Below, one piece after another: positions 19,901 to 28,033 of a stretch of DNA of 64,000 nucleotides. Under the pieces are notes generated by a model that was given only the letters and a program-made list of their open reading frames with translations, did not search any database and had not been told where the DNA came from. The translations under genes were made by a program, and so were the position numbers. The DNA is from Pseudoalteromonas rubra. GTDB taxonomy: Bacteria; Pseudomonadota; Gammaproteobacteria; Enterobacterales; Alteromonadaceae. Numbering within the stretch: the first letter of the stretch is position 1; each line of letters begins with the position of its first letter. The stretch is from contig NZ_PNCJ01000023.1 of the NCBI RefSeq assembly GCF_005887115.1, positions 62,001 through 126,000 of the forward strand, written 5' to 3'.

Positions 19901-20390
19901 GTCCTACCAACAACCAGCAATGCAGAATTCAACGCACCAGAGCGCCGCGACGCTTTCACATGGCCCTTCAGAACAGAATGTGCCAGTTCAGGAGACAGAG
20001 CACCCGCCTGAACTGTCGGGTAAAGTGCTTGAGGTGGATGGTACCATTGCACGTTTGCAAGGCGACTCTGAGCTGTATCTGCAAATTTGTATGCTGTTTT
20101 ATAATAAAGCCCCCCAGAAATTATTATCTCTGAAGGAACACAGCAAAAAACAAGATCATGCTCAGGTTAAGCAGATCAGCCATGCCTTGCGCGGACAAAG
20201 CGCCGACATAGGAGCACAGCGGCTGACCCAGTTACTGGCCAAGCTGGAAGAAGGCGCCAGCCATGAAAATGGGGCCGAATACGATACGCTGGTCGACCGC
20301 ATTGAAGCTCAGTATCTGGTCCTGGAGCAGGTGTTGCAAGAAGACGTGTTTAATGTGTCATCTGCGTCAAAACAAAGCAATGAAAGTTAG
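16905..20390 (+). CDS. Hybrid sensor histidine kinase with cache-like sensor, degenerate receiver, REC and HPt
   Basis: An 1161-residue membrane kinase. Membrane segments at about 18-37 and 325-347 bracket a periplasmic double-cache-like domain of about 285 residues (HIAEQFERRYRADLSYL then LRIIMPDGREFVRVDRR). A PAS domain follows (about 362-480), then HisKA with His523 in SHEMRTPLNG, and an ATPase with LVSNAIKFT and GGTGLGLSIC. At about 748-845 there is a compact receiver-like segment (ELYVEDAREHSY, VVLDHDHP, AKLVKPIRLG) that is shorter than a normal receiver. A full receiver follows with Asp929 in MDCNMPTMDG, and an HPt with His1093 in ISHALRGQSAD. The ligand and output regulator are unknown. 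AAAGG stands 9 bases before the ATG. Confidence 0.93.
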   Translation: MIRILSAKQGKQTRWFAGVLSLLLLLLIALAVFFFERKLQREVQFEVESQLKLNTAHIAEQFERRYRADLSYLHFLKDTPPFPGIARALKNNGVDPQDNQPIELWKTRIATIFRSLIHNNSELLQLRIIMPDGREFVRVDRRRGKVERIPEAKLQDKSNKDYVHETLDLSEEMHFASRISLNFENNKVQRPFTPVLRIAMPLFDADNDLFGLLVLNSSARQLIELLNDDTAEYYLTDHQGHYIYGPEPVFHYTRDLASPRLFDDDFRLHSTAKGRVDGAAKHGSVGMQVAIQRELNSGYQGPGHEMFITAIALPQQAAALLNERRLSSYMLLAVVTLVLLLFMGGIVLFYRNREQYQEDKAVYESIIDGADEPIISFDTQLNVQTYNSASLLIFPSLAASERQHKITDLIELPMDRLQDAVSFFKNEGGTKDTDWYESYTLQDQIRHVNFTVSPVRGPDNQLVGITLFGRDTTKEKLSEQQVKSANESLERLVQARTAELEAEKAKAVKASAVKSAFISTISHEMRTPLNGILGTLNLIRREPLSKKQLSYLEMTETSSSTLASLINDILDLSKIEAGKLELEQEPLNPISVVEHVVTSISLKAYEKQLSLVVDVTDIDFVELAGDAGRIKQVVFNLVSNAIKFTSKGCVCVRAQTTQEEGKVFLRVTVEDTGVGIDKQNHHKIFSAFTQEDSGVSAEFGGTGLGLSICKNLCELMGGEIGFESQKNVGSKFYFTLPFALDTAKPKPHENTLDGRRFELYVEDAREHSYLSHVIGKYGGTVVERDGEFVVLDHDHPHMQNMVDTPMYERTIVLYSEFTHQNVTQGYLAKLVKPIRLGAFLSVFDQDAIAKMLKNQHQVMVPSIQCTEQNDLGGATVMIVDDNQINREVARGILQGIHAHVVTCQSGHEALSELLNAEKNNQPVFAVLMDCNMPTMDGYQATRLIREGKGGESFRHIPVIAMTANAMSGERERCLAAGMDDYVTKPIQPKLLFDVLSKFKSYQQPAMQNSTHQSAATLSHGPSEQNVPVQETEHPPELSGKVLEVDGTIARLQGDSELYLQICMLFYNKAPQKLLSLKEHSKKQDHAQVKQISHALRGQSADIGAQRLTQLLAKLEEGASHENGAEYDTLVDRIEAQYLVLEQVLQEDVFNVSSASKQSNES

Positions 20391-20431
20391 CGACTCGGTA
20401 AAAAGAACAAAGTGCCTGGCACTTTAAAGCA

Positions 20432-23188
20432 ATGGCAGGGCGGATTAAGGCGAGTAATGTGACAAACCACCAGGATGCACCACAACAGAACAACAGGCCA
20501 CTGTGGCAGCTGCTTTGGCCTTTACTGCTCGTCATGGGGTTGGGTATCTTGGGTGGCTGGTATAGCCACCAGTCTCATCTGCAAGGTATTGATACGCGAA
20601 TAAAGGAGGCAGTAACAACTGACCTGACACGACTTTCTCAGGCTGTGCAAGAGCGGATGGCATTGTATCGATATGGCCTGGCAGGCTTGCGTGGTGCCAT
20701 ACAGACAGCAGGGGTAGAGTATTTTGATTATGAACGCATGCAGCGTTATTCCGATAGTCGGTATCATGAACGAGAGTTTCCCGGCGCCCGGGGATTTGGC
20801 TTTATCCGGTTTGTGTCTTTTGAAAATAAAGCGGCGTTTGTACAGGATGCGAGACAGCAGCGCCCTGATAAACAATTTGATATCAAGCAGCTGACTCCGC
20901 ACAAACAAAGCTTGTATGTGATCCAGTTCATTGAACCTGAATCGCGCAATAAACAGGCTGTAGGGCTGGATATTGGTTCTGAAACAATGCGCCGGGTTGC
21001 GGCAACTGAGGCCGCCAGGCGCGCCGAAGTGATGCTGACGGCACCCATCACCCTGGTACAAGCCAATCAGAAAGTTCAGCACGGCTTCTTGATTTTGATG
21101 CCGGTTTATACCCAAAGCGATGCACCAGATACCCCGGCAGAGCGCATGTTACAACTTGCGGGCTGGAGTTACAGCCCAATATTAATTGATGAAGTGCTGG
21201 GCTCATTAACCGGGATTAAACGCAATCTGGTAGTTAAGATCAAAGATATAGACCGCCAGGCCAGTACTTTGTTTTTTAGTCGTGGCGAAGCACAGACACA
21301 GCTGAGCCAATATCGGGGACATAGTGTCATCCAGTTATACGGTCGTATCTGGCGGCTCGAGCTTAGCCCTACGGCCGATTACATTCAGGGACTTGGGTTA
21401 CCCAGCCCATACCGGGCATTGCGCGAAGCGGTCATGATCACTCTGGCATTGATGCTGGTGGTATTTTGTGTGCAATTATTGGTCTTGCGAGCACATCAAT
21501 CTAAAGCACATCAACTGGACTTGTCGGAAACCCGTGAAAGAGCGTTATCTGAAGCCAATGCCGTATTGGAGCAGAAAGTTCAGGCCCGAACCGCTGAAAT
21601 AGAACAAGTGGGTGCACTACAGCGCAGTATTTTAGACAGTGCGACCTATTCGGTGGTGGCAACCGATGTGGATGGGATCATTACAGTGTTTAACCCCGCG
21701 GCCGAGAAACTGCTGGGCTATAAAGCTGAGGAAATGATTGGCAAGCTCACGCCCGCGGTGTTTCATCTGGAACTGGAAGTAGCTCAACGTGCCGAAGATT
21801 TATCTCAAGAGCTGGGATATCCTGTGGCGCCGGGCTTTGAAGCCTTTGTAGCGAAAGCGCGCCTTGGTAAAAATGACATCAACAACTGGACCTATGTTAA
21901 AAAGAGCGCGCAACTCACCCCCGTGCGCCTGAGCGTATCACGGTTACAGGATAATCAAGGTCAGCTGGTGGGATTTCTGGGGGTGGCGTATGACCTGACG
22001 GAACAACTGGAGCATGAACAGGCCCTGGCAGAAGCCAAACAAGTGGCAGAGCAGGCGACCCGGGCTAAGTCTGAATTTTTGGCCAATATGAGCCATGAGA
22101 TCCGCACACCCATGAATGGTTTGTATGGCACCTTACAGCTACTGAATGAAGAACCCCTGTCCAGCAGAGCAAAGGAATATCTGGAAAAGGCGACTTATTC
22201 AGCCAAAGCTTTGATCACTATTATCAATGATATTCTGGATTTCTCAAAGATTGAGGCTGGCAAGCTGACGCTGGAGGTCCGGCCGTTTAACCTGAGTGAG
22301 TTGATCAGCCATATTCAGGCAGATTTGCAAGCGGTGGCCTCTCAGAAAGGGATCTACCTGTCTGTGACGGGCTGCTTTGAGCACACGAATTGGGAGGGAG
22401 ATGCTGTCAGGATCCGGCAAATACTACTTAATCTGCTTTCTAATGCCATTAAGTTTACTCAACGCGGTGGTGTAGACCTCGAGATTGAAGAAGTAAAAGG
22501 TGAGCCTGGCGTGGTATTTACCGTGCGCGATACCGGTGTGGGTATTGGCAAAGAAGCGCTGGAGCGCTTGTTTCAACGTTTTGAGCAGGCCGACAAATCA
22601 ACCACCCGAAAATTCGGTGGCACGGGTCTGGGTTTATCTATTACTCACTCTCTGGTTGAGTTGATGTCAGGCAGCATTGATGTGCAGAGTATGGAAAACG
22701 TGGGCAGCGTATTTACGGTATTTTTACCGTTGGAGAAAAGTGTCAATACACAGGTGCGTTTTTCAGAGGAGCTGGTGGCACTTCCCGAGCTGTCTGGTGT
22801 TCGGATTTTGGTGGCTGAGGACAACGAAATTAACCAGCTGGTGATCCGTGCTTTGCTGGATAAAAGTAACGCGGATGTGGTGTTGGCAGCAAACGGACAG
22901 GAAGCGGTCATTCAGGTAGAACGTCAGTGCCCTGATTTTGTTCTGATGGATATTCAGATGCCAGTGATGGATGGGCTTGAAGCTTGTAAGTTAATAAAAC
23001 AGCAACATCCGACATTGCCAGTGATAGCCCTGACTGCTAATGTGTTAACCGAAGACAGACAAAAATATCAGCATGCAGGTTTTGATGGTTACATTGCTAA
23101 GCCCATTGAGCAAACAGTACTCTGGCAAGTGATTACTGAATGTGCTTTGCAGCCAGATAACGCGCTGGGCCGGTTGAAATCTGTATAA
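20432..23188 (+). CDS. CHASE-domain hybrid sensor histidine kinase
   Basis: A 918-residue kinase lying 41 bp after the previous one. A membrane segment at about 30-50 precedes a periplasmic CHASE domain (YRYGLAGLRGAIQTAG, RYHEREFPGARGFGFIRFV, VGLDIGSETMRRVAATEAAR), and a second membrane segment lies at about 332-352. After a coiled coil there is a PAS domain (about 395-530), HisKA with His555 in SHEIRTPMNG, an ATPase with LLSNAIKFT and GGTGLGLSIT, and a C-terminal receiver with Asp840 in MDIQMPVMDG. There is no HPt; the HPt of the preceding kinase or a separate one could complete a relay. CHASE domains bind small ligands in other systems, but the ligand here is unknown. Confidence 0.94.
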   Translation: MAGRIKASNVTNHQDAPQQNNRPLWQLLWPLLLVMGLGILGGWYSHQSHLQGIDTRIKEAVTTDLTRLSQAVQERMALYRYGLAGLRGAIQTAGVEYFDYERMQRYSDSRYHEREFPGARGFGFIRFVSFENKAAFVQDARQQRPDKQFDIKQLTPHKQSLYVIQFIEPESRNKQAVGLDIGSETMRRVAATEAARRAEVMLTAPITLVQANQKVQHGFLILMPVYTQSDAPDTPAERMLQLAGWSYSPILIDEVLGSLTGIKRNLVVKIKDIDRQASTLFFSRGEAQTQLSQYRGHSVIQLYGRIWRLELSPTADYIQGLGLPSPYRALREAVMITLALMLVVFCVQLLVLRAHQSKAHQLDLSETRERALSEANAVLEQKVQARTAEIEQVGALQRSILDSATYSVVATDVDGIITVFNPAAEKLLGYKAEEMIGKLTPAVFHLELEVAQRAEDLSQELGYPVAPGFEAFVAKARLGKNDINNWTYVKKSAQLTPVRLSVSRLQDNQGQLVGFLGVAYDLTEQLEHEQALAEAKQVAEQATRAKSEFLANMSHEIRTPMNGLYGTLQLLNEEPLSSRAKEYLEKATYSAKALITIINDILDFSKIEAGKLTLEVRPFNLSELISHIQADLQAVASQKGIYLSVTGCFEHTNWEGDAVRIRQILLNLLSNAIKFTQRGGVDLEIEEVKGEPGVVFTVRDTGVGIGKEALERLFQRFEQADKSTTRKFGGTGLGLSITHSLVELMSGSIDVQSMENVGSVFTVFLPLEKSVNTQVRFSEELVALPELSGVRILVAEDNEINQLVIRALLDKSNADVVLAANGQEAVIQVERQCPDFVLMDIQMPVMDGLEACKLIKQQHPTLPVIALTANVLTEDRQKYQHAGFDGYIAKPIEQTVLWQVITECALQPDNALGRLKSV

Positions 23189-23292
23189 TAGGCTATGATT
23201 GTAGTGTTATCCTCGTTAATTAACTCAGGCTGTTTAACCTGTCCTAGTGTTGGTGAGAATGGCAGAATCCGGGGTAAACGGGATGGAATTCG

Positions 23293-24225
23293 ATGTTTGA
23301 AATTGTACACAGTATCGAAAGTTGTACGGTATTGGTGGTCGACGATTCAAAGTTGGTCCGTAAACTGATCAGCAGAATACTCAAGTCAGTTTGTCGCACA
23401 GTCAGCTTTGAAAGTGCAGAAACAGCGTTAAAAGTGTGTCATAAGATTAAGCCAGACTTAATTGTTATGGACATCAATTTAGAGGGCATGTCGGGACTTG
23501 AAGCATGCAAAGCACTCAAATCACAACCAGAACTTGCCGATATTCCACTGCTTTTTATCACCTCAAGCCAGGAGCCAAAAGTACAGGAAAAATGCTGGGA
23601 TGCAGGCGCTGTAGATTTCATTGAAAAACCTCTGGTTGCCAGTACGCTAGTCAAACGTATTACAACCCACCTAAAGTACAAAGTGCAGGCCGACATACTG
23701 ACCAACCAGTCTTTTGTCGATGGTCTGACCGAGCTGTATAACCGTCGTTTTTTTGATATCGAAATCGATCGGCTGTTAAAGGATAGTTTGCGACGCCGAG
23801 TGCCCTTGACCTTGTTGCTCATTGATATCGACTTCTTTAAGAAATTTAATGACAGTCTGGGTCACCTGGAAGGGGATCAAGCACTGAAAAGCGTGACCAG
23901 GCAAGTATCTGAGTGTGCTCGACGCCCTGTAGATCTGGTATGTCGCTATGGGGGGGAGGAAATTGCGGTCCTGTTACCAGACACGTCAATACACAGTGCG
24001 CAGCAGTTTGCATCCGAGATAGTACACAGTATAGCTGACCTGGGGATTGCTCATCCGTCTTCTCCTCATAATGTTGTGACTGTAAGTGTGGGCTTGTCTT
24101 GTACAGGAAGTACCAAAGCTGCTACGCCCGCTGAACTGATTGAGCAAGCAGATAGCGCGCTTTATAACGCAAAAGAGTCTGGCCGTAACCAATATCAGGC
24201 ATGTACAGCGGTATCGTCTTCATAA
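23293..24225 (+). CDS. Response regulator diguanylate cyclase (REC-GGDEF)
   Basis: A 310-residue soluble protein with a receiver (about 12-130, Asp60 in VMDINLEGMSG) joined to a GGDEF domain. The active-site motif is GGEEI at 220-224; the last residue is Ile rather than Phe, but the catalytic acidic residues remain. An inhibitory site RPVD (211-214) stands exactly five residues before it, so feedback inhibition by c-di-GMP is likely. Position directly after two hybrid kinases makes it the probable output of one of them, as in Wsp- or PleD-like circuits (inference). Confidence 0.94.
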   Translation: MFEIVHSIESCTVLVVDDSKLVRKLISRILKSVCRTVSFESAETALKVCHKIKPDLIVMDINLEGMSGLEACKALKSQPELADIPLLFITSSQEPKVQEKCWDAGAVDFIEKPLVASTLVKRITTHLKYKVQADILTNQSFVDGLTELYNRRFFDIEIDRLLKDSLRRRVPLTLLLIDIDFFKKFNDSLGHLEGDQALKSVTRQVSECARRPVDLVCRYGGEEIAVLLPDTSIHSAQQFASEIVHSIADLGIAHPSSPHNVVTVSVGLSCTGSTKAATPAELIEQADSALYNAKESGRNQYQACTAVSSS

Positions 24226-24326
24226 GGCTGCTCCGTTTTACTATTTCATCCAATTACTATACATGGAGTTTCCAGTGCAGCTCTGTCCGGCTTGAGTTAT
24301 TGGTAAACTTGAGGGCTTAACAGTCG

Positions 24327-24873
24327 TCAGTAATATCTCGACAATAGTCTGTTACACAGTGACCGTGCTGCCTCATCCGGTTTGGGGCCGAATAGTTCAA
24401 AAAATGACATGTTTCTGCGTCGTATGTATCCGATACAGGCCAGTGCGAGGCATAGCCAAATAAGTTGATTTTGCCAGGCATTCAGAACCCATTGCCCCTG
24501 CCAGGCATAACCGACATGATTAAATGGATAAAAATACTGGATTGGCCATTGATACCCATCAGGTCCTCGTGAGCCGGTTAGATCGGTGAGCAGATGTAAA
24601 TGGATTGCGACAAATGACATCAGCCATACACACATTTTTTGGGTTCGAGCCAGTAAACTTGCACAAGTTGCAATACTCAGCGCAAAAAGCAGGTTATGGC
24701 CTAAAACATGATGCCACTGGTGATAGTATCTCGTTGTGCCCGTCAGCCAGCAGGCCAATGCCATCTGTATCAGGGGACAAGCCCGCTAAAGTGATAAGTA
24801 TCCGTTCTCGTTTCGTTGAGACGGTACTGGCACCGCATAGCCAGCTCATCATCAGGTGCCCACTGGGTGTCAT
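24327..24873 (-). pseudogene. Frameshifted YdjM-like (DUF457) membrane metal-dependent hydrolase
   Basis: Two overlapping minus-strand frames together make one protein. The first starts at 24873 with a very good ribosome site (GAGGAA) and reads MTPSGHLMMSW then LITLAGLSPDTDGIGLLAD. The second frame, offset by one base, continues with WLTGTTRYYHQWHHVLGHN and then membrane helices and HLHLLTDLTGSRGPDGYQWP. The two pieces meet around 24745-24765 at the point expected in the DUF457/YdjM family (PDxDGxG followed by HHxxGH). The histidines and aspartates of the predicted metal site are split between frames. Either the gene is inactivated or there is a base-call error; the rest of the frame has not decayed, so any mutation is recent. 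Confidence 0.72.
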
Positions 24874-25381
24874 GTATTCCTCTGGTGATTGTGTTTGTCT
24901 ATTTCGTAGCGCGGCGTCGGATTAAGATTACGCAGTATGTTACATGGCAGGGATAATCCCATGCAAACAAATAGCTGTCCACTTTTCCAGACCAACGCTG
25001 AGCTTTGCAGAGGGTTTCCCTGATTAAAGCTACAGAAACTTTGTGGTTTGAGATAATACAAAACCTGAGGGGCCTGCACGACGACTTGCTTGAATAAATC
25101 ACTTTTTCAAATGGGGTAGTAAAATACCAATTTCGCTTAATACCTGTTCAATTTGACGGAGCAAATATGACGCTAACTGTGTTATAAACTTCTCATTTAG
25201 AACCTTTTCCTAAGGTATAAGTTCGCAAATTTTTGCCTCGCCTACATGGATGTAGGTGCTTCAGCGATAGCAGGGCGCGGGAGCGGTGTTATCGACCCTG
25301 TTTTCTCACCTCAAAATAGAACACTTGATTAAGCAAATTGGTATAAACTAGCCCCTCAGCAAATTAGACAAAGCAATAAAA
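24874..25381. other. Intergenic region with a structured repeat-like segment
   Basis: No gene is supported in this stretch of about 500 bases. It should contain promoters for the YdjM-like gene (minus) and hrpB (plus). The only structure I see is the GC-rich segment at 25241-25306, described separately. Confidence 0.5.
25241..25306 (+). repeat. Structured GC-rich intergenic element (candidate dispersed repeat)
   Basis: A perfect inverted repeat CCTACAT-GG-ATGTAGG (25241-25256) is followed by nested pairs CGATA/TATCG (25265-25269 and 25290-25294) and CAGGG/CCCTG (25271-25275 and 25296-25300), ending in TTTTCT. It is GC-rich within AT-rich DNA and lies in a spacer, as dispersed intergenic repeats often do. 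There is no second copy in this window. Confidence 0.4.
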
Positions 25382-27826
25382 ATGAGTACAGTGCTACCAA
25401 TCCAGGCCGTTTATGATCAACTGCTATCGCAACTCACTACGCAACCCCGAGTCCTGTTACAAGCGCCACCTGGTGCGGGTAAGTCGACCTGGTTGCCGTT
25501 ACAATTGATGCTGGGTGGACACTTTAAACGTATCATTATGCTGGAACCCAGGCGACTGGCTGCACGTAATATTGCCCGTTTTCTGGCTGCGCAACTGAAT
25601 GAGGCTGTCGGTGAGCGCGTAGGTCTCAGGATCCGTCAGGAAGTTAAAGTGTCCGCACGTACCCAGCTTGAAATTGTGACCGAAGGGACATTGACGCGTT
25701 TACTTCAGGCTGACCCAGAGCTGGAAGGGGTTGATTTACTCATCTTCGATGAATTTCACGAGCGCTCTTTGGCAGCAGATACAGCATTGGCATTTGCACT
25801 GGAATCGCAACAGGCTTTACGTGATGACCTGCATGTACTGGTTATGTCGGCCACCCTGGATAGTGCACGGTATCAACAATTTCTGGATTGCCCTGCTGTG
25901 CGCTCCGACGGACGCAGTTTCCCGGTCGATGAGATCTACATTCCACTTAAAGATGAAAGCCGCTGGTTAGAGCACATTCCGTCCATAGTTCGCCAAGCTT
26001 TGAATGAACAAACCGGAAGTGTGCTGGTATTCTTACCCGGGCAAAAAGAAATTCGATATGTATCCGATGCACTTCAGGACACGATTGCCGCTGATTCACA
26101 CCTGTTGTTAGCAACATTATCCGGCGAGCAGGATAAGCAGACTCAACAGGCTGCCATTGCACCTGCACCTACGGGAATGCGTAAGGTGGTACTGACCACC
26201 AATGTAGCCGAAACTTCATTGACGATAGAGGGTATCCGTGTTGTCGTGGACAGTGGCAAGCGGCGGGCAGCTCATTACAACCTTCGCACAGGCGTAAGTG
26301 AGCTGGTTACCCAGTCTATTTCCCGCAGCTCTGCGGTACAGCGGGCTGGGCGGGCTGGGCGTATTGAAGCCGGAGTCGTTTATCGGCTGGGTAGTAAGGC
26401 GTTGTTTGAGCGTCGAGATGCCCATGATCGTCCGGATATTTTATGCAGTGATCTGAGTGGCCTGATGCTTGAGGCCAAAGTGTGGGGCAGTGAAATTCAC
26501 ACACTGGCGTTACTGGATATACCCACAGATGCACAACTTGCGAAGGCGAGTGAGCTATTGTGCGCTCTGGAATTGATAGATAGGCGTGGACGGGTTACGC
26601 CATTGGGTAAACAGGTCCAATCGCTGGGCGCGGACCCTCGCTTTGGCCACATGTTACTAAAATCACAAGCATTGGAAGCTGAATATCCAGGTATTTTGCA
26701 GCTTGGCTGCTATTTTGTTGCACTGTTAGAGAGTCGGGTATCGGCTCCAGCTGAACTCAGTGTTGCGCTGCAGCAGCAAGCTACTCGCCCGCATCCCGCT
26801 TTTCGTCAGCAACTGCTATTTTGGTTGCGTCGAGCAGGGTTAACGCAAACATCTGGTGAACTGGCGGTAGAGCATTTACCGCTGGTGGTCGCACTGGCCT
26901 TTCCGGACCGCCTTGCGAAACGTCGTGGGCAGGGATGGGTGCTGGCTAATGGTGCTGGAGTGAGTGCGCACAAGGAATATTGGCAGGATGCAGACTATCT
27001 GGCAATTGCCGATTTAGGTGGACAGAAAGGTCAGCAAATATTTAGCGCTACAGCTTTCGAGCCCAAACATCTACACAATGCACTACCATATCTGTTTAGT
27101 GAACGTGATGTCTGTGAATTCGAACAAAAATCTGGGCAATTTGTTCATGAACAACGACTACATCTGGGACATTGGGTTTATACCGCGAAGCCTGCGCCGG
27201 GACCGATAGACACTCAGTTGCGTACAGAAGCCTGGCTCAGCTTGGTTCGCCAGCAAGGTTTTTCGATATTTAAAGACTATGCAGATTGTGAAGACTTACT
27301 GACCAGGATGGCGTTAGCACAAGCGTTATATCCTCAGGAGTTTCAGATGATTGATGAAGCAGGTTTGCTGGCAAAGGTGGATATCTGGCTAGCTCCCTAC
27401 CTGAATGATGTAAAGCAACTGCCACAGTTAAAAAAGCTTGATTTACATACTGCCTTGTTAAGCAACCTGGAGTGGGCGCAGCAGCAGCGTCTTAATGCAC
27501 TATTACCGCAGCGGATCATTGTTCCAAGCGGGTCGAATATACGTATTCACTATCAGCTTGATGGCCCGGCCCGTTTATCCGTGCGGATGCAGGAAGTGTA
27601 TGGGATGAGTCACAGTCCGGTATTATGTGAGGGGCGCTTGCCAGTACTTATGGAACTCCTTTCCCCGGCGCAGCGCCCACTGCAACTGACTCAGGATCTG
27701 GCGCATTTTTGGCAATCTGGTTACCGGGAAGTACAAAAAGAAATGAAAGGGCGCTATCCCAAGCACTATTGGCCAGATGATCCGGCAACCGCTCAGGCAA
27801 CGAACCGAGTAAAGAGCCGCATGTGA
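25382..27826 (+). CDS. hrpB: ATP-dependent RNA helicase HrpB
   Basis: An 814-residue DEAH-type helicase. The N-terminal RecA core has Walker A GAGKS (31-35) in APPGAGKSTW, motif II DEFH (123-126) in FDEFHERS, motif III SAT, and motif VI QRAGRAGR. The C-terminal part carries the HrpB-specific region that includes PKHYWPDDP near the end. Length and order match E. coli HrpB. Its precise cellular role is poorly defined even in E. coli. Here mrcB, its usual E. coli neighbour, is not adjacent. Confidence 0.95.
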   Translation: MSTVLPIQAVYDQLLSQLTTQPRVLLQAPPGAGKSTWLPLQLMLGGHFKRIIMLEPRRLAARNIARFLAAQLNEAVGERVGLRIRQEVKVSARTQLEIVTEGTLTRLLQADPELEGVDLLIFDEFHERSLAADTALAFALESQQALRDDLHVLVMSATLDSARYQQFLDCPAVRSDGRSFPVDEIYIPLKDESRWLEHIPSIVRQALNEQTGSVLVFLPGQKEIRYVSDALQDTIAADSHLLLATLSGEQDKQTQQAAIAPAPTGMRKVVLTTNVAETSLTIEGIRVVVDSGKRRAAHYNLRTGVSELVTQSISRSSAVQRAGRAGRIEAGVVYRLGSKALFERRDAHDRPDILCSDLSGLMLEAKVWGSEIHTLALLDIPTDAQLAKASELLCALELIDRRGRVTPLGKQVQSLGADPRFGHMLLKSQALEAEYPGILQLGCYFVALLESRVSAPAELSVALQQQATRPHPAFRQQLLFWLRRAGLTQTSGELAVEHLPLVVALAFPDRLAKRRGQGWVLANGAGVSAHKEYWQDADYLAIADLGGQKGQQIFSATAFEPKHLHNALPYLFSERDVCEFEQKSGQFVHEQRLHLGHWVYTAKPAPGPIDTQLRTEAWLSLVRQQGFSIFKDYADCEDLLTRMALAQALYPQEFQMIDEAGLLAKVDIWLAPYLNDVKQLPQLKKLDLHTALLSNLEWAQQQRLNALLPQRIIVPSGSNIRIHYQLDGPARLSVRMQEVYGMSHSPVLCEGRLPVLMELLSPAQRPLQLTQDLAHFWQSGYREVQKEMKGRYPKHYWPDDPATAQATNRVKSRM

Positions 27827-27830
27827 TTAC

Positions 27831-27870
27831 AAGCGACAAGCTGGTGGGTTTACCGTCAGTAGTCGCTTTC
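27831..27870 (+). terminator. Possible terminator after hrpB
   Basis: AAGCGAC (27831-27837) pairs with GTCGCTT (27862-27868) across a 24-nt loop and is followed by a short T-rich stretch. The loop is large, so this is weak. Confidence 0.35.
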
Positions 27871-28033
27871 ATTCATCACGGACTGGACGTAAGTGCGACG
27901 CTTGTGTCATAGGTGAGAGTCATTTTTTTGGGTTGGCGCTGGGCGTTCTTCCCGTAGCCATATATGGTATTACGTCAGCTTATGAAGGTTGAGTTACAGC
28001 GTGTATTGTTGTGATTCTCGCAATGTTTTCGGT

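Noticed and set aside
20522..21115. 197-residue open frame on the minus strand
   Set aside because: It lies antisense inside the CHASE hybrid kinase, whose domains are clear; composition and lack of ribosome site indicate a shadow frame.
24605..24925. Plus-strand open frame of 106 residues
   Set aside because: It is antisense to the YdjM-like relic, with no similarity or ribosome site.
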